A stretch of DNA of 7,534 nucleotides from Candidatus Sumerlaeota bacterium (lineage in GTDB: Bacteria; Sumerlaeota; T1SED10-198M), in the NCBI GenBank assembly GCA_003554345.1, contig PWGE01000101.1, forward strand, positions 1 through 7,534. Direction: 5' to 3'. Shown one piece after another: positions 1 to 7,001 of this stretch (position 1 is the stretch's first letter; every line of letters begins with the position of its first letter). The position numbers and the translations under genes are program-made. The notes beneath the pieces are model-generated. The model was not told the origin of the DNA. It was given only the letters and a program-made list of their open reading frames with translations, and did not search any database.

Positions 1-2
1 GT

Positions 3-71
3 CAGCATGTTTATGAACAAGAAAGGGAGAGAGATTCGGTTGAACCTGATATTCCAGTGAAAGTACCATAG
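3..71 (+). CDS. C-terminal tail of an upstream gene (partial)
   Basis: From base 3 an open frame reads 22 codons, ending in ...DIPVKVP, and stops with TAG at 69-71. The peptide is strongly charged (many E, R and D) and looks more like a natural hydrophilic C-terminus than the competing frame from base 1, which stops with TGA at 58-60. A terminator-like hairpin starts about 40 bases downstream, which fits a gene ending here. Too little is present to name a family, and the choice of frame is an inference. Confidence 0.4.
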   Translation, partial: QHVYEQERERDSVEPDIPVKVP

Positions 72-108
72 ATTGATAATTATACTTCAATTAACAATAA
101 GTTCCAAT

Positions 109-153
109 AAAAAAGACGTCTGGGGAGAAGAAGCTGGCCCCCTCTTTTTTTTT
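109..153. terminator. Rho-independent terminator, possibly bidirectional
   Basis: AAAAAAGA (109-116) can pair with TCTTTTTT (143-150), and GGGG (122-125) with CCCC (139-142). This leaves a 5-base bulge on the left and a 13-base loop. The hairpin runs into nine T (145-153) on the plus strand. On the minus strand it ends in the complement of the A-tract, so it could stop transcription both ways. It lies between the upstream gene's stop (71) and the stop codon of a minus-strand open frame (152-154). The GC part of the stem is short. Confidence 0.62.
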
Positions 154-499
154 ATGAACTATGAAATAAAGCGCAAAAGGAAAACATTTGAATGGGCTTT
201 TCAAAATATTTTTGAACTTTCTTATTGTTAAACCAGATCATAAAAACAGCTAAAATATTTTGAAATGACAGATGATAAGGTTTTATAATAATAGAGAAAC
301 CCCTTCTTATTTCCGGGTAAAGAGGTGATAAGAGGTTATAGAACCCTTTTAAAATATAAATCCGTCGATTTGTCAACTTTTTTTTCCGGTATGGAGTATA
401 ACGAGTATACTTCTCATCGGTGATTAAGGAAAACCGATATAAAGGGATAAAACGTGACATATATTTCGTTGAATTCCAAAAATAACCTTCTATAATCAT
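152..499 (-). CDS. Weakly supported hypothetical ORF, unknown function
   Basis: The minus strand is open from beyond 600 down to a TAA at 154-152, although the region is very AT-rich and stops should be frequent. Within the gene-free part, ATG starts are possible at 499 (115 aa) or 460 (102 aa). Neither has a clear Shine-Dalgarno sequence. The peptide is basic and rich in Tyr, Phe, Ile and Lys, with no motif or family I recognise. In favour: the length of the open frame and its stop sitting exactly at a terminator that could work on this strand. Against: AT-rich composition alone gives such residues, the frame runs on antisense into the phosphatase gene, and the likely operon promoter lies at its 5' end. 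It may be a small gene, a decayed remnant or chance. Confidence 0.2.
   Translation of the reverse strand: MIIEGYFWNSTKYMSRFIPLYRFSLITDEKYTRYTPYRKKKLTNRRIYILKGFYNLLSPLYPEIRRGFSIIIKPYHLSFQNILAVFMIWFNNKKVQKYFEKPIQMFSFCALFHSS
154..468. other. AT-rich intergenic stretch upstream of the operon
   Basis: I see no confident plus-strand gene here. The longest plausible plus-strand piece is a 25-codon frame at 154-231 without a ribosome binding site. Two small dyads lie near the promoter end: AGTATA/TATACT (395-400 and 406-411, spacer 5) and ATCGGT/ACCGAT (416-421 and 433-438, spacer 11). They could be regulator sites, but arms of six bases also arise by chance. The minus-strand open frame listed separately covers this region. 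No tRNA, rRNA or repeat array is visible. Confidence 0.4.
469..496 (+). promoter_or_regulatory. Candidate sigma70-type promoter of the signalling operon
   Basis: TTGAAT (469-474) and a perfect TATAAT (491-496) are separated by 16 bases. The transcript would start near 503, giving a leader of roughly 24 bases before the ATG at 527. It is the best promoter match between the upstream terminator and the first operon gene. Position and consensus are seen in the sequence; use as a promoter is inferred. Confidence 0.48.
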
Positions 500-526
500 T
501 TGTAAAGAATCATCTAACAATTTTAT

Positions 527-1993
527 ATGAAAGAATTTGTTAATTTTTTTTCCAATCCTCTGGTTCTGGGTATACTTTTTCTGCTTATCCTGCGAATCTA
601 CTATGCATGGATGCAACGAAAACTGGCGGCGGTAGAGGAAGAGAGTGAGCAATTAGAAAAACAAAAGGAAATTGCTTATAATTTTCTGGAGAAAGCCGGC
701 AATATTCTTTTATCAGGTGACCAGCTGGAAGAGCGGCTGGAGGAAATTGGCTCTTTTATTGCGGAAGCGTTGGGTGCGGATTCGGGAGCCATATTTTTGC
801 GCCATGATGAAAATTACGTAAAAGCGAGAGCTATTTTTGGAGAAGGCATATTCCCGCCACTTATTCAGACTATTGATAAAGTTTTCACCAGTAAGAAATT
901 TATCAAGGAAAAAATACTGAGTGATGTCGTTCCCATTCGAGAAGCACGACTGATTGGACATGTTCTTCAAACCGGTCAGTCTCAGGTTATTACTGATGGC
1001 ACGAATGATCCACGTATACCTCGTAGTGCGAACGAACTTATAGAAATCAAAAGCCTGTTAATTGCTCCGTTAAGAGTCAATGAAAAAATTCTTGGTGTAT
1101 GCGTCCTTGTCAATAAGCGAAGTGGAGAGAGTTTTAGTAATTATGACCAGAGTCTTTTTGAAAATCTGGTTAATTATGCAGCCTTGATGCTTGATCTTCT
1201 GTATCTTACTCATGAGGTGAGAGAGAAGCAAAATTTGCAACAGGAAATTCAACTGGCTAATGAAGTACAACAACTTCTGCTTCCCCAAAACCTGTTTCCC
1301 CTGGAAGGATATGACCTTTATGCCTATAACAAACCTGCAAAAGAATTAGGGGGAGATTATTACGAGGTTCTTGAGCTGGGCAATAATAAAATTGGCGTTG
1401 CTATTGCAGATGTATCGGGAAAAGGAGTGGCAGCAGCTCTTGTCATGGCAACTCTGAGAAGCTTTATAAAAGTGGAAGCTCCTCGTTTTGTGGATAAGCC
1501 GAAAGAACTGGTAGAACATTTAAACCACCTTTTATTTAAAGATACCAAAGAAGATATGTTTATTACACTGGCTTATGGTGTGCTGGATACAGAAACCGGA
1601 GTTTTTAAGTTTGCCCGGGCGGGGCACGAGCAGATTTCTATTTTCAGTCCAGGAAATAGTATGCCAAAAGAGTATTGTCCCAAAGGTATGGCTATGGGCA
1701 TTGTAAGTCCTGATTCATTTCATCTGGAGGAATCTTCTGTCACTCTCAGGGATGAAGAATTATTGTTTCTTTATACTGATGGTGTTACTGAAGCTATGAA
1801 TAAGTATCAGGATGAGTTTGGAATTGAAAGGGTGAGAGACGTGGTTCAGGCAAACTGTCAGAAAACCACGAAGGAAATATGTGGAATCCTGTTGGAGGAA
1901 ATAGAAGCATTTACCGGAGGTATCTCTCAATACGATGACATCACCCTCGTGTTAATAAAAAGAGATAAAAAAAAATATAGGGGAGAGCAATAA
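527..1993 (+). CDS. Membrane-anchored GAF-PP2C (SpoIIE/RsbU-type) serine phosphatase
   Basis: This 488-aa protein is an RsbU/SpoIIE-like phosphatase, predicted to dephosphorylate the STAS protein encoded next. One membrane span (about residues 9-27) is followed by a basic stretch (QRK), placing the rest in the cytoplasm. A coiled coil (33-50) and a GAF sensor domain (about 55-228) come next, then a helical linker ending in QQLLLP (248-253), typical of this family. The PP2C domain (about 254-480) keeps the metal-binding acidic residues: GGDYYE with D277, DVSGKG with D295, AGHEQ (365-369), YTDGVTEA with D418 and YDDITLV with D470/D471. It should therefore be active. ATG 527 is the first start after an in-frame TAA at 515-517 and gives a sensible membrane anchor, but no clear Shine-Dalgarno precedes it. 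The stop overlaps the next start as TAATG. The GAF ligand is unknown. Confidence 0.95.
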   Translation: MKEFVNFFSNPLVLGILFLLILRIYYAWMQRKLAAVEEESEQLEKQKEIAYNFLEKAGNILLSGDQLEERLEEIGSFIAEALGADSGAIFLRHDENYVKARAIFGEGIFPPLIQTIDKVFTSKKFIKEKILSDVVPIREARLIGHVLQTGQSQVITDGTNDPRIPRSANELIEIKSLLIAPLRVNEKILGVCVLVNKRSGESFSNYDQSLFENLVNYAALMLDLLYLTHEVREKQNLQQEIQLANEVQQLLLPQNLFPLEGYDLYAYNKPAKELGGDYYEVLELGNNKIGVAIADVSGKGVAAALVMATLRSFIKVEAPRFVDKPKELVEHLNHLLFKDTKEDMFITLAYGVLDTETGVFKFARAGHEQISIFSPGNSMPKEYCPKGMAMGIVSPDSFHLEESSVTLRDEELLFLYTDGVTEAMNKYQDEFGIERVRDVVQANCQKTTKEICGILLEEIEAFTGGISQYDDITLVLIKRDKKKYRGEQ

Positions 1994-2316
1994 TGGAAGG
2001 TTTTTCAATCGAAACATTGAAGGAAGAAAGTGATACTTCTGAAACCAAGCTTCTGATAAGAGGTTTTTTGGATGCCCATACAGTAGATCATTTTGAACGT
2101 TCACTTGATGAGGCTCAGGAGAAAGGGTTTAAAACCATTATTCTGGACTTCTCATCACTGGATTATATTAGTAGTGCCGGTATAGGAAGTCTTATGAATT
2201 ACACAAAAATAATGAAAGATAAGGGGGGTGAGTTGATCATTTTGCGACCGACTGATAAGGTCTACAGGATATTTGACCTTTTAGGTTTTTCAAAGATTTT
2301 TAACATTAAGCGTTAA
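1993..2316 (+). CDS. STAS-domain anti-anti-sigma factor-like switch protein
   Basis: This 107-aa protein is a single STAS domain of the RsbV/SpoIIAA type and the usual length for it. The key motif DYISSAGIGSL spans 57-67. Aligned on the conserved glycine with SpoIIAA (MDSSG, phosphorylated on Ser58), the phosphoacceptor is Ser61. Known relatives bind their partner kinase when unphosphorylated and so free the kinase's target. The start is secure: GGGGAGAG (1980-1987) lies five bases upstream of the ATG, which shares one base with the phosphatase stop, so translation is probably coupled. Kinase and phosphatase partners flank it on either side. What the switch finally controls cannot be told from this window. 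The N-terminus has an acidic stretch (KEESDTSE) before the second strand. Confidence 0.95.
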   Translation: MEGFSIETLKEESDTSETKLLIRGFLDAHTVDHFERSLDEAQEKGFKTIILDFSSLDYISSAGIGSLMNYTKIMKDKGGELIILRPTDKVYRIFDLLGFSKIFNIKR

Positions 2317-2339
2317 ACCTTTTATGTAAGGATAAAAAA

Positions 2340-2825
2340 ATGGATGAGGAAACGAAAACAATCAGTTTTGAACTGAGTTGTCCGGTGAAGTCTGTGTTTT
2401 TAAGGCATATTCGCCAATTTATTGTGCAGTTGGCTGAGGATGTGTCCTTTTCAGAGGAAGAAGTGTCTCAAATAGAGATAGCAGTTGACGAAGCCTGTTC
2501 TAATATCATTGAGCATGCTTATAATCATTCCACAGACTTTGACAAAGAAGGGAAGAAAATTTATGTACGGGTTGAGATATATAAACATGGTATTAAGATT
2601 GTTGTAGGAGACAGGGGCAAAGGTATACAACCACACCATATTCATAGAACGAAAAATCTTAAACAATATAAAACTTCCCGATACCATAGAGGGTTGGGTA
2701 CTTATATTATTACCAATTTCATGGATGATGTTCTTTTTCACACGGAAGAAGGATATGGAACTACTGTTGAAATGTTTAAATATCGAAGGGATAATGATGG
2801 CTTCACCAGAGCAGGAATTAAGTAA
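2340..2825 (+). CDS. RsbW/SpoIIAB-type GHKL serine kinase (anti-sigma factor-like)
   Basis: This 161-aa protein is one HATPase_c (GHKL) domain, in the range of RsbW. The N-box is IEIAVDEACSNIIEHAY (45-61), with catalytic Glu51, Asn55 and the EHA signature of this kinase class. The G1 box is DRGKGI (91-96), followed by a basic ATP-lid region and the G2 box RGLGTYII (117-124). GTTVEM (140-145) closes the fold. There is no histidine phosphorylation domain, so it is a serine kinase/binding protein, not a two-component kinase. Its expected substrate is Ser61 of the STAS protein. AAGGA (2328-2332) sits seven bases before the ATG. Its last 29 bases overlap the histidine kinase gene. Known homologues sequester a sigma factor, but others control non-sigma targets, and no target is encoded here. 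Confidence 0.95.
   Translation: MDEETKTISFELSCPVKSVFLRHIRQFIVQLAEDVSFSEEEVSQIEIAVDEACSNIIEHAYNHSTDFDKEGKKIYVRVEIYKHGIKIVVGDRGKGIQPHHIHRTKNLKQYKTSRYHRGLGTYIITNFMDDVLFHTEEGYGTTVEMFKYRRDNDGFTRAGIK
2785..2790 (+). promoter_or_regulatory. Ribosome binding site fixing the histidine kinase start
   Basis: GAAGGG lies inside the end of the GHKL kinase gene, six bases before ATG 2797 and three before ATG 2794. It favours 2797 (or 2794) over the longer in-frame starts at 2725, 2728 and 2755, which would give a 90- to 121-base overlap and extend the protein with a stretch that is merely the other frame of the HATPase end. Confidence 0.6.
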
Positions 2826-4284
2826 AAAGAGCCTGTATTCAACCAGGCAGCAACTCATTATTTTAAATCAGATCAATACTATATTGAGCTCTCTTATTCA
2901 TACTGAACAGGTGGTCTGCTCTCTTCTTTATATACTCCTTATTCATGAGTTCTTCAGTTTTAGCCAGATTTATGTCTTTTCAGTATCTGATAGAGAGGGA
3001 AGCGTACAGGGAGAGTACTGTTTGGGATATAGAACAATTGAAGAAAAGAAAAAAGCTCTTACAAAAATTAAAGCTGAAAAAGAAAAGTTGCAGGAAGAGA
3101 TGAAGGAACAATCCTCTGGTACTGCATATACAGTTGAACAACTGCTTTTACATGAGTTAATGGATATGTCTGCTTATATCTGTCATACACGAATAGATAA
3201 AAGACACGCTTCGTTATATTCTAACCGGGATTTAACCCTTTTTTCACGGCCTTATCTTCGGAGTCAGGATACCGTATTTAATAAAGTGATAAAAACCCAG
3301 GCAATGAGTATCGTGACTGAAAGCGATGTATATCAAAAAAACGGTTTTCAGGATTTACTTCCTCCACCGCCTCTTTTATTCATTCCCCTCAGTGCTCGAA
3401 ATAAAGTCTTTAAAGTAATTGTAGCCAGTAAATGCCTGGAAAAAAAGCCGGAATTTGAACAAATAGAGTTGGCACTTATAGAGTGGATTCTCAAGCGTCT
3501 GTCATTTATATTTGAAAATTGTCAGAGATATGAAGACCTGGAACAAGCCTATCAAAAGCTGCAGGAAATTGATGAGATAAAGACAAACTTTATATCAATG
3601 ATTTCTCACGAACTGCAGACACCACTGATAGATATTATCGGGTACAGCCACCTTTTAAGTGATAGCAAGTTGGGTGAAGTTAATACTCGCCAGAAAGAAT
3701 CTCTCCATAAAATTATTCAGAAATCTGACCAGCTGTATGAACAAATAAGACAGATTTTATTCAGGATTCGACTTGATTCAGGAGATGTATGGAATGAAGA
3801 ACATCAAAAGGTTGTTCTGCGAAGTGTTTTTGAAGAAATCTTGCGCTATTATCAACAGAAAAAATATGATAAAGAGGTTAAGTTCCGGTTAACTGTCCCG
3901 CGAAAAAAAATAGAGCTTTATCTTCGTCCGCAGATGATTAAGTATATGATGGCAGTTTTAGTAGGTAATGCAGTGAAGTTTTCCGGTTCTTCTGTAGAAA
4001 TTGAAATTAAGGTTTGGGTGGCGAGTGATCAAACCTTACATATTGAAGTAAAGGATGATGGTATCGGGATTTCACAGCGAGAACAGGAAGCCATATTTCA
4101 ACCATTTTACCAGGTGCAAAATCCATTGAAGCGAGAATATCCCGGGCTGGGTATAGGGTTAAGCACCTTGAATGAACTTGTCAGGTCATTAGAAGGCCGA
4201 TTATTCGTCAAAAGCACACCCGGTAAAGGGAGCATTTTTGAGATCATCTTACCTGTAGAGCCGGCGTCAAAGAGTGGTGCTTAG
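2797..4284 (+). CDS. Soluble sensor histidine kinase with GAF-like N-terminus
   Basis: This 495-aa protein has no membrane segment, so it should sense cytoplasmic signals or act on partner proteins. Residues about 15-240 resemble a divergent GAF domain, interrupted by a charged helix (81-105) and a PPPP run (189-192). A helical linker leads into the HisKA domain, where ISHELQTPL carries the phosphoacceptor His271. The usual Arg of HELRTPL is Gln here. The HATPase domain is intact: N-box VGNAVKFS with Asn391, G1 KDDGIGI (419-425), F-box IFQPFYQV (433-440) and G2 PGLGIGLSTL (449-458). It should be an active kinase. No receiver domain is fused and no response regulator gene is present, so its partner is unknown. 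The 29-base overlap with the preceding gene suggests coupled translation and a role in the same pathway. Confidence 0.93.
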   Translation: MASPEQELSKKSLYSTRQQLIILNQINTILSSLIHTEQVVCSLLYILLIHEFFSFSQIYVFSVSDREGSVQGEYCLGYRTIEEKKKALTKIKAEKEKLQEEMKEQSSGTAYTVEQLLLHELMDMSAYICHTRIDKRHASLYSNRDLTLFSRPYLRSQDTVFNKVIKTQAMSIVTESDVYQKNGFQDLLPPPPLLFIPLSARNKVFKVIVASKCLEKKPEFEQIELALIEWILKRLSFIFENCQRYEDLEQAYQKLQEIDEIKTNFISMISHELQTPLIDIIGYSHLLSDSKLGEVNTRQKESLHKIIQKSDQLYEQIRQILFRIRLDSGDVWNEEHQKVVLRSVFEEILRYYQQKKYDKEVKFRLTVPRKKIELYLRPQMIKYMMAVLVGNAVKFSGSSVEIEIKVWVASDQTLHIEVKDDGIGISQREQEAIFQPFYQVQNPLKREYPGLGIGLSTLNELVRSLEGRLFVKSTPGKGSIFEIILPVEPASKSGA

Positions 4285-4318
4285 TTATGAAAGGACGTTT
4301 TAAGGATTATTTGTCAGA

Positions 4319-6901
4319 ATGAAAATGAATAAGGGACCTTTAAACACCTATATTGATACTTTAACCGGTTTGTATAAAGGAGAGCTTTTTGATACCAGGT
4401 TAACTGAAGAAATAAGGCGTTCTAACCGTACCAAAATACCGTTCTCTCTGTTGGCGATAGAAATTGATCATTACAGAGAATATATAAAGACATTACCGGA
4501 AACAGAGGAAAAACGTGTTTTAGCATCAGTTTGCCGTGCCATCAAGCAGGTGACCCGGGATAGCGATTTTTGTTTTTTGATGGCTGGCGGACGCATAAAT
4601 ATTCTGCTTCCCTACACCGATTCTTTTGGGGCTGCGCTGGTAGGAGAAAAAATTTGTCGCCAGGTAGAAAAAATCAAGTGGTTACAACAACGGATAACCA
4701 TTTCAGGTGCAGTAGTGACTTATCTGAGAGAAACCCGTAATCCTGTACAGATGCTCAGTCTTGTTGATAAAAGATTATCCAGGGCAAAAAGTTCTGATGC
4801 AAATAAGATTTATTGTGATACCTCGGAAGTGAGCCTCTTTAACAGGCTGGATTTCTACTGCAGGAAGAAATATGCTCTCATAAAATTTCACAAAAAACAG
4901 GTCTTATTTGATATTGTAGCCATCCTGTTCATTGTATCTTTTGTGGCTTATTACATGCATGCCAGATACCAGGAACGTGAACAGTGGCAATTAGAATACC
5001 GGGAAAATTTTCAGCCTGAAAATATAGAGACACACTGGAATATTAATAGTGGGGAATGGATTATCGAGGATGGTGAGTTGAGGACTGTTCCCACAGAAGC
5101 CTTATCATATGTTGTAACCCATGAGAAAAGCCAGACAGGCAATTATCGTGTTAAAATGGAGGGGCATTTCGAAAGAGGAGCCCAGGTCAGTGACTTAAGT
5201 TTGATTATTGGCGGAGAGAAAGATAATCCTCAGAAAGGGTATTTTATTGGCATAGGTTCTAATGAAAACACCCGTCATAAACTTTTAAAGTTGGGTGAGG
5301 AAAAACTGGTGCAGGTAGATGAACCGCTTCTCCATAAAACTCCATATCAAGTCAAAGTGGAGAAGATTGACCATTACATTACAGTCTTTTTAAATGGGAC
5401 TCCTATTCTTGAGTACTGGGATCTTTTTCCCTTAAATGATATAAGACATAACAAAGTCAGTCTTTATACCTTTTTCCCGGGAATGGTGGTAACCAGTTTT
5501 GAGATATATTCTCAAAAAGAGCCCAAAAAAGTGCCTTTATTGAATGTGCCTGATACTCTTTTTCGGCTGGGACACTATGAACAGGCATATCATGAATACC
5601 GGGAACTGTTACCAGAATATAAAGATACTGATCAATATGATGTCCTGACATTTAAAAAGGCACTATGCCTGATACAACTTCAACGGTTAAATGATGCTGA
5701 AAAACTCTTACAACGTGTCATTTATACTGGAAGTGTAGAAGGTCTTATTCCCTATGCCAAGCAGCAAAAAGCCCAGATTCTTGTTGAGCGCGGGCAATAC
5801 GGGAGTGCTTTGTCTTCTCTGAAAATCCTTCTGGATGAATATCGCCATGATGAACAGGTGAAAGGTTTATTTGCTTCCCACCTGATGTCTCTTGCTGAAA
5901 TATTATCTGTATCCCATCCCCGTGCTTCCAATGACTTTTTTCATGCCTATATTCATCATGTTCCTCGTGATACTTATGGTTGTGCCTATGCCAAAATACA
6001 GATGATGGAGAATTTTATAAAATCAGGAGATTTTCACCGTTTTGAGGAAACGAAATCCTATTTTAATGAGCAATTTGCTTACTTTCGGGATTTTTCTTTC
6101 CAGAGAGACCGGTTATCTTCCTGGGCATCATTCAGAAAAAATCAAACCCAGAAGGCAATTCAGATGATTAGAGAGATGCCTGCCAGATATGAAGACCTTG
6201 AATACTCTTTTCCACAGCTTTATAGCCAGGAAGCGCGATATTACTTCTATATAGAAGATTATGAGAATTTGCAAAGACTGTATGAGAAGACGACACGGCA
6301 GGAATATAGGGACCAGGAAAATCATGATCTCTTGCTGGTAGAGTCATTATGGTCATTGTCCCGGGAGTTGGAAGGAGATGATGAAGGCATGCAGACATTA
6401 GAAGAGAGGCTCAGTCAGATGTCTGATCAATCAATATATCAAATGTATCCCAGATTGTATAAGGGATACATTCATTATCTTCGTGAAGAATATTATCTTG
6501 CCAGACAATCATTTTACAGGGTTTCACAGGCGGCGCTGAAACAACCGGAAGGGCTACGTAATGCCCAGATTATGACGGGATTAAGTTTTCTTGCTGAGGG
6601 GAATCCATTTGCTCTTAAAACGTGGGGCGATGAAGTGATGCAGAATCGTCCATCTTATTCTCTGGAATATCTTGTGGCAAGGTATCTCCTTGATGAAGTG
6701 ACTGCTAGCGAGTTTATTGGGATTTTTACCTCTGAAAAGAAACGTCTGTTCCCACTGGCCTATTATATTACAGCAGAAAAAGCATTATTTGAGGGGCAAA
6801 AAGACCTGGCGGAAGAGTATTATACCGACTCTCTCTATTATTCACAATGGAATGAATTTCCTTCTTATCTGGTAGAAAGAAGGAAAACATCTCACTTTTA
6901 A
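4319..6901 (+). CDS. Degenerate GGDEF - TM - LamG/DUF1080-like - TPR protein
   Basis: This 860-aa protein starts with a GGDEF-fold domain (about 8-170): DTLTGLYKGELF (13-24), AIEIDHYREY (46-55) and DKRLSRAKSSDANKI (150-164) match conserved GGDEF segments. The signature itself reads AGGRI (89-93), and the first metal Asp is Glu48, so cyclase activity is very unlikely. RDSD (80-83) keeps an RxxD inhibitory-site pattern five residues before the signature. One membrane span (194-213) follows a basic stretch, so the N-terminus is cytoplasmic and the rest outside. Residues about 228-398 look like a concanavalin/LamG-type sandwich of the DUF1080 kind, and about 405-860 are helical TPR-like repeats, clearest at 412-507. 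It may sense an outside ligand or scaffold. ATG 4319 is the only usable start after the in-frame TAA at 4301; AAGGA (4302-4306) is rather distant at 12 bases. Confidence 0.92.
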   Translation: MKMNKGPLNTYIDTLTGLYKGELFDTRLTEEIRRSNRTKIPFSLLAIEIDHYREYIKTLPETEEKRVLASVCRAIKQVTRDSDFCFLMAGGRINILLPYTDSFGAALVGEKICRQVEKIKWLQQRITISGAVVTYLRETRNPVQMLSLVDKRLSRAKSSDANKIYCDTSEVSLFNRLDFYCRKKYALIKFHKKQVLFDIVAILFIVSFVAYYMHARYQEREQWQLEYRENFQPENIETHWNINSGEWIIEDGELRTVPTEALSYVVTHEKSQTGNYRVKMEGHFERGAQVSDLSLIIGGEKDNPQKGYFIGIGSNENTRHKLLKLGEEKLVQVDEPLLHKTPYQVKVEKIDHYITVFLNGTPILEYWDLFPLNDIRHNKVSLYTFFPGMVVTSFEIYSQKEPKKVPLLNVPDTLFRLGHYEQAYHEYRELLPEYKDTDQYDVLTFKKALCLIQLQRLNDAEKLLQRVIYTGSVEGLIPYAKQQKAQILVERGQYGSALSSLKILLDEYRHDEQVKGLFASHLMSLAEILSVSHPRASNDFFHAYIHHVPRDTYGCAYAKIQMMENFIKSGDFHRFEETKSYFNEQFAYFRDFSFQRDRLSSWASFRKNQTQKAIQMIREMPARYEDLEYSFPQLYSQEARYYFYIEDYENLQRLYEKTTRQEYRDQENHDLLLVESLWSLSRELEGDDEGMQTLEERLSQMSDQSIYQMYPRLYKGYIHYLREEYYLARQSFYRVSQAALKQPEGLRNAQIMTGLSFLAEGNPFALKTWGDEVMQNRPSYSLEYLVARYLLDEVTASEFIGIFTSEKKRLFPLAYYITAEKALFEGQKDLAEEYYTDSLYYSQWNEFPSYLVERRKTSHF

Positions 6902-7001
6902 TTACCGGGATTTAAACCCTGGAATTAAGTCTAGAAATGAAGCGGGAGAAATTCCAAAAGTACAATGCACTGAAAGTTCATGATAGATAGTCCATGATAT
7001 T

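Noticed and set aside
1-60. Alternative open frame from base 1 ending at 60 as the upstream gene tail
   Set aside because: Possible, but the frame ending at 71 has a more natural charged composition. I kept that one with modest confidence.
713-1548. Minus-strand open frames inside the phosphatase gene (and similar ones within the other genes)
   Set aside because: They lie antisense to well-supported domains, have no recognisable content and no start signals.
1967-1975. Run of nine A near the end of the phosphatase gene as a possible frameshift site fusing it to the STAS protein
   Set aside because: Neither slipped frame gives a fusion: one hits TAG within a few codons, and the other enters a frame that is not that of the STAS gene. 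The normal TAATG overlap explains the junction.
2725-2796. Longer N-terminus for the histidine kinase starting at 2725
   Set aside because: The extension merely reads the other frame of the HATPase end, has no ribosome binding site, and a good site fits ATG 2797.
6905-6922. Hairpin CCGGG...CCTGG right after the last operon gene as terminator
   Set aside because: The stem is imperfect (one G-T pair and one mismatch) and no T-run follows.
6979-6999. Direct repeat CATGATA at 6979-6985 and 6993-6999
   Set aside because: Only seven bases in AT-rich sequence, with two copies. This is expected by chance.
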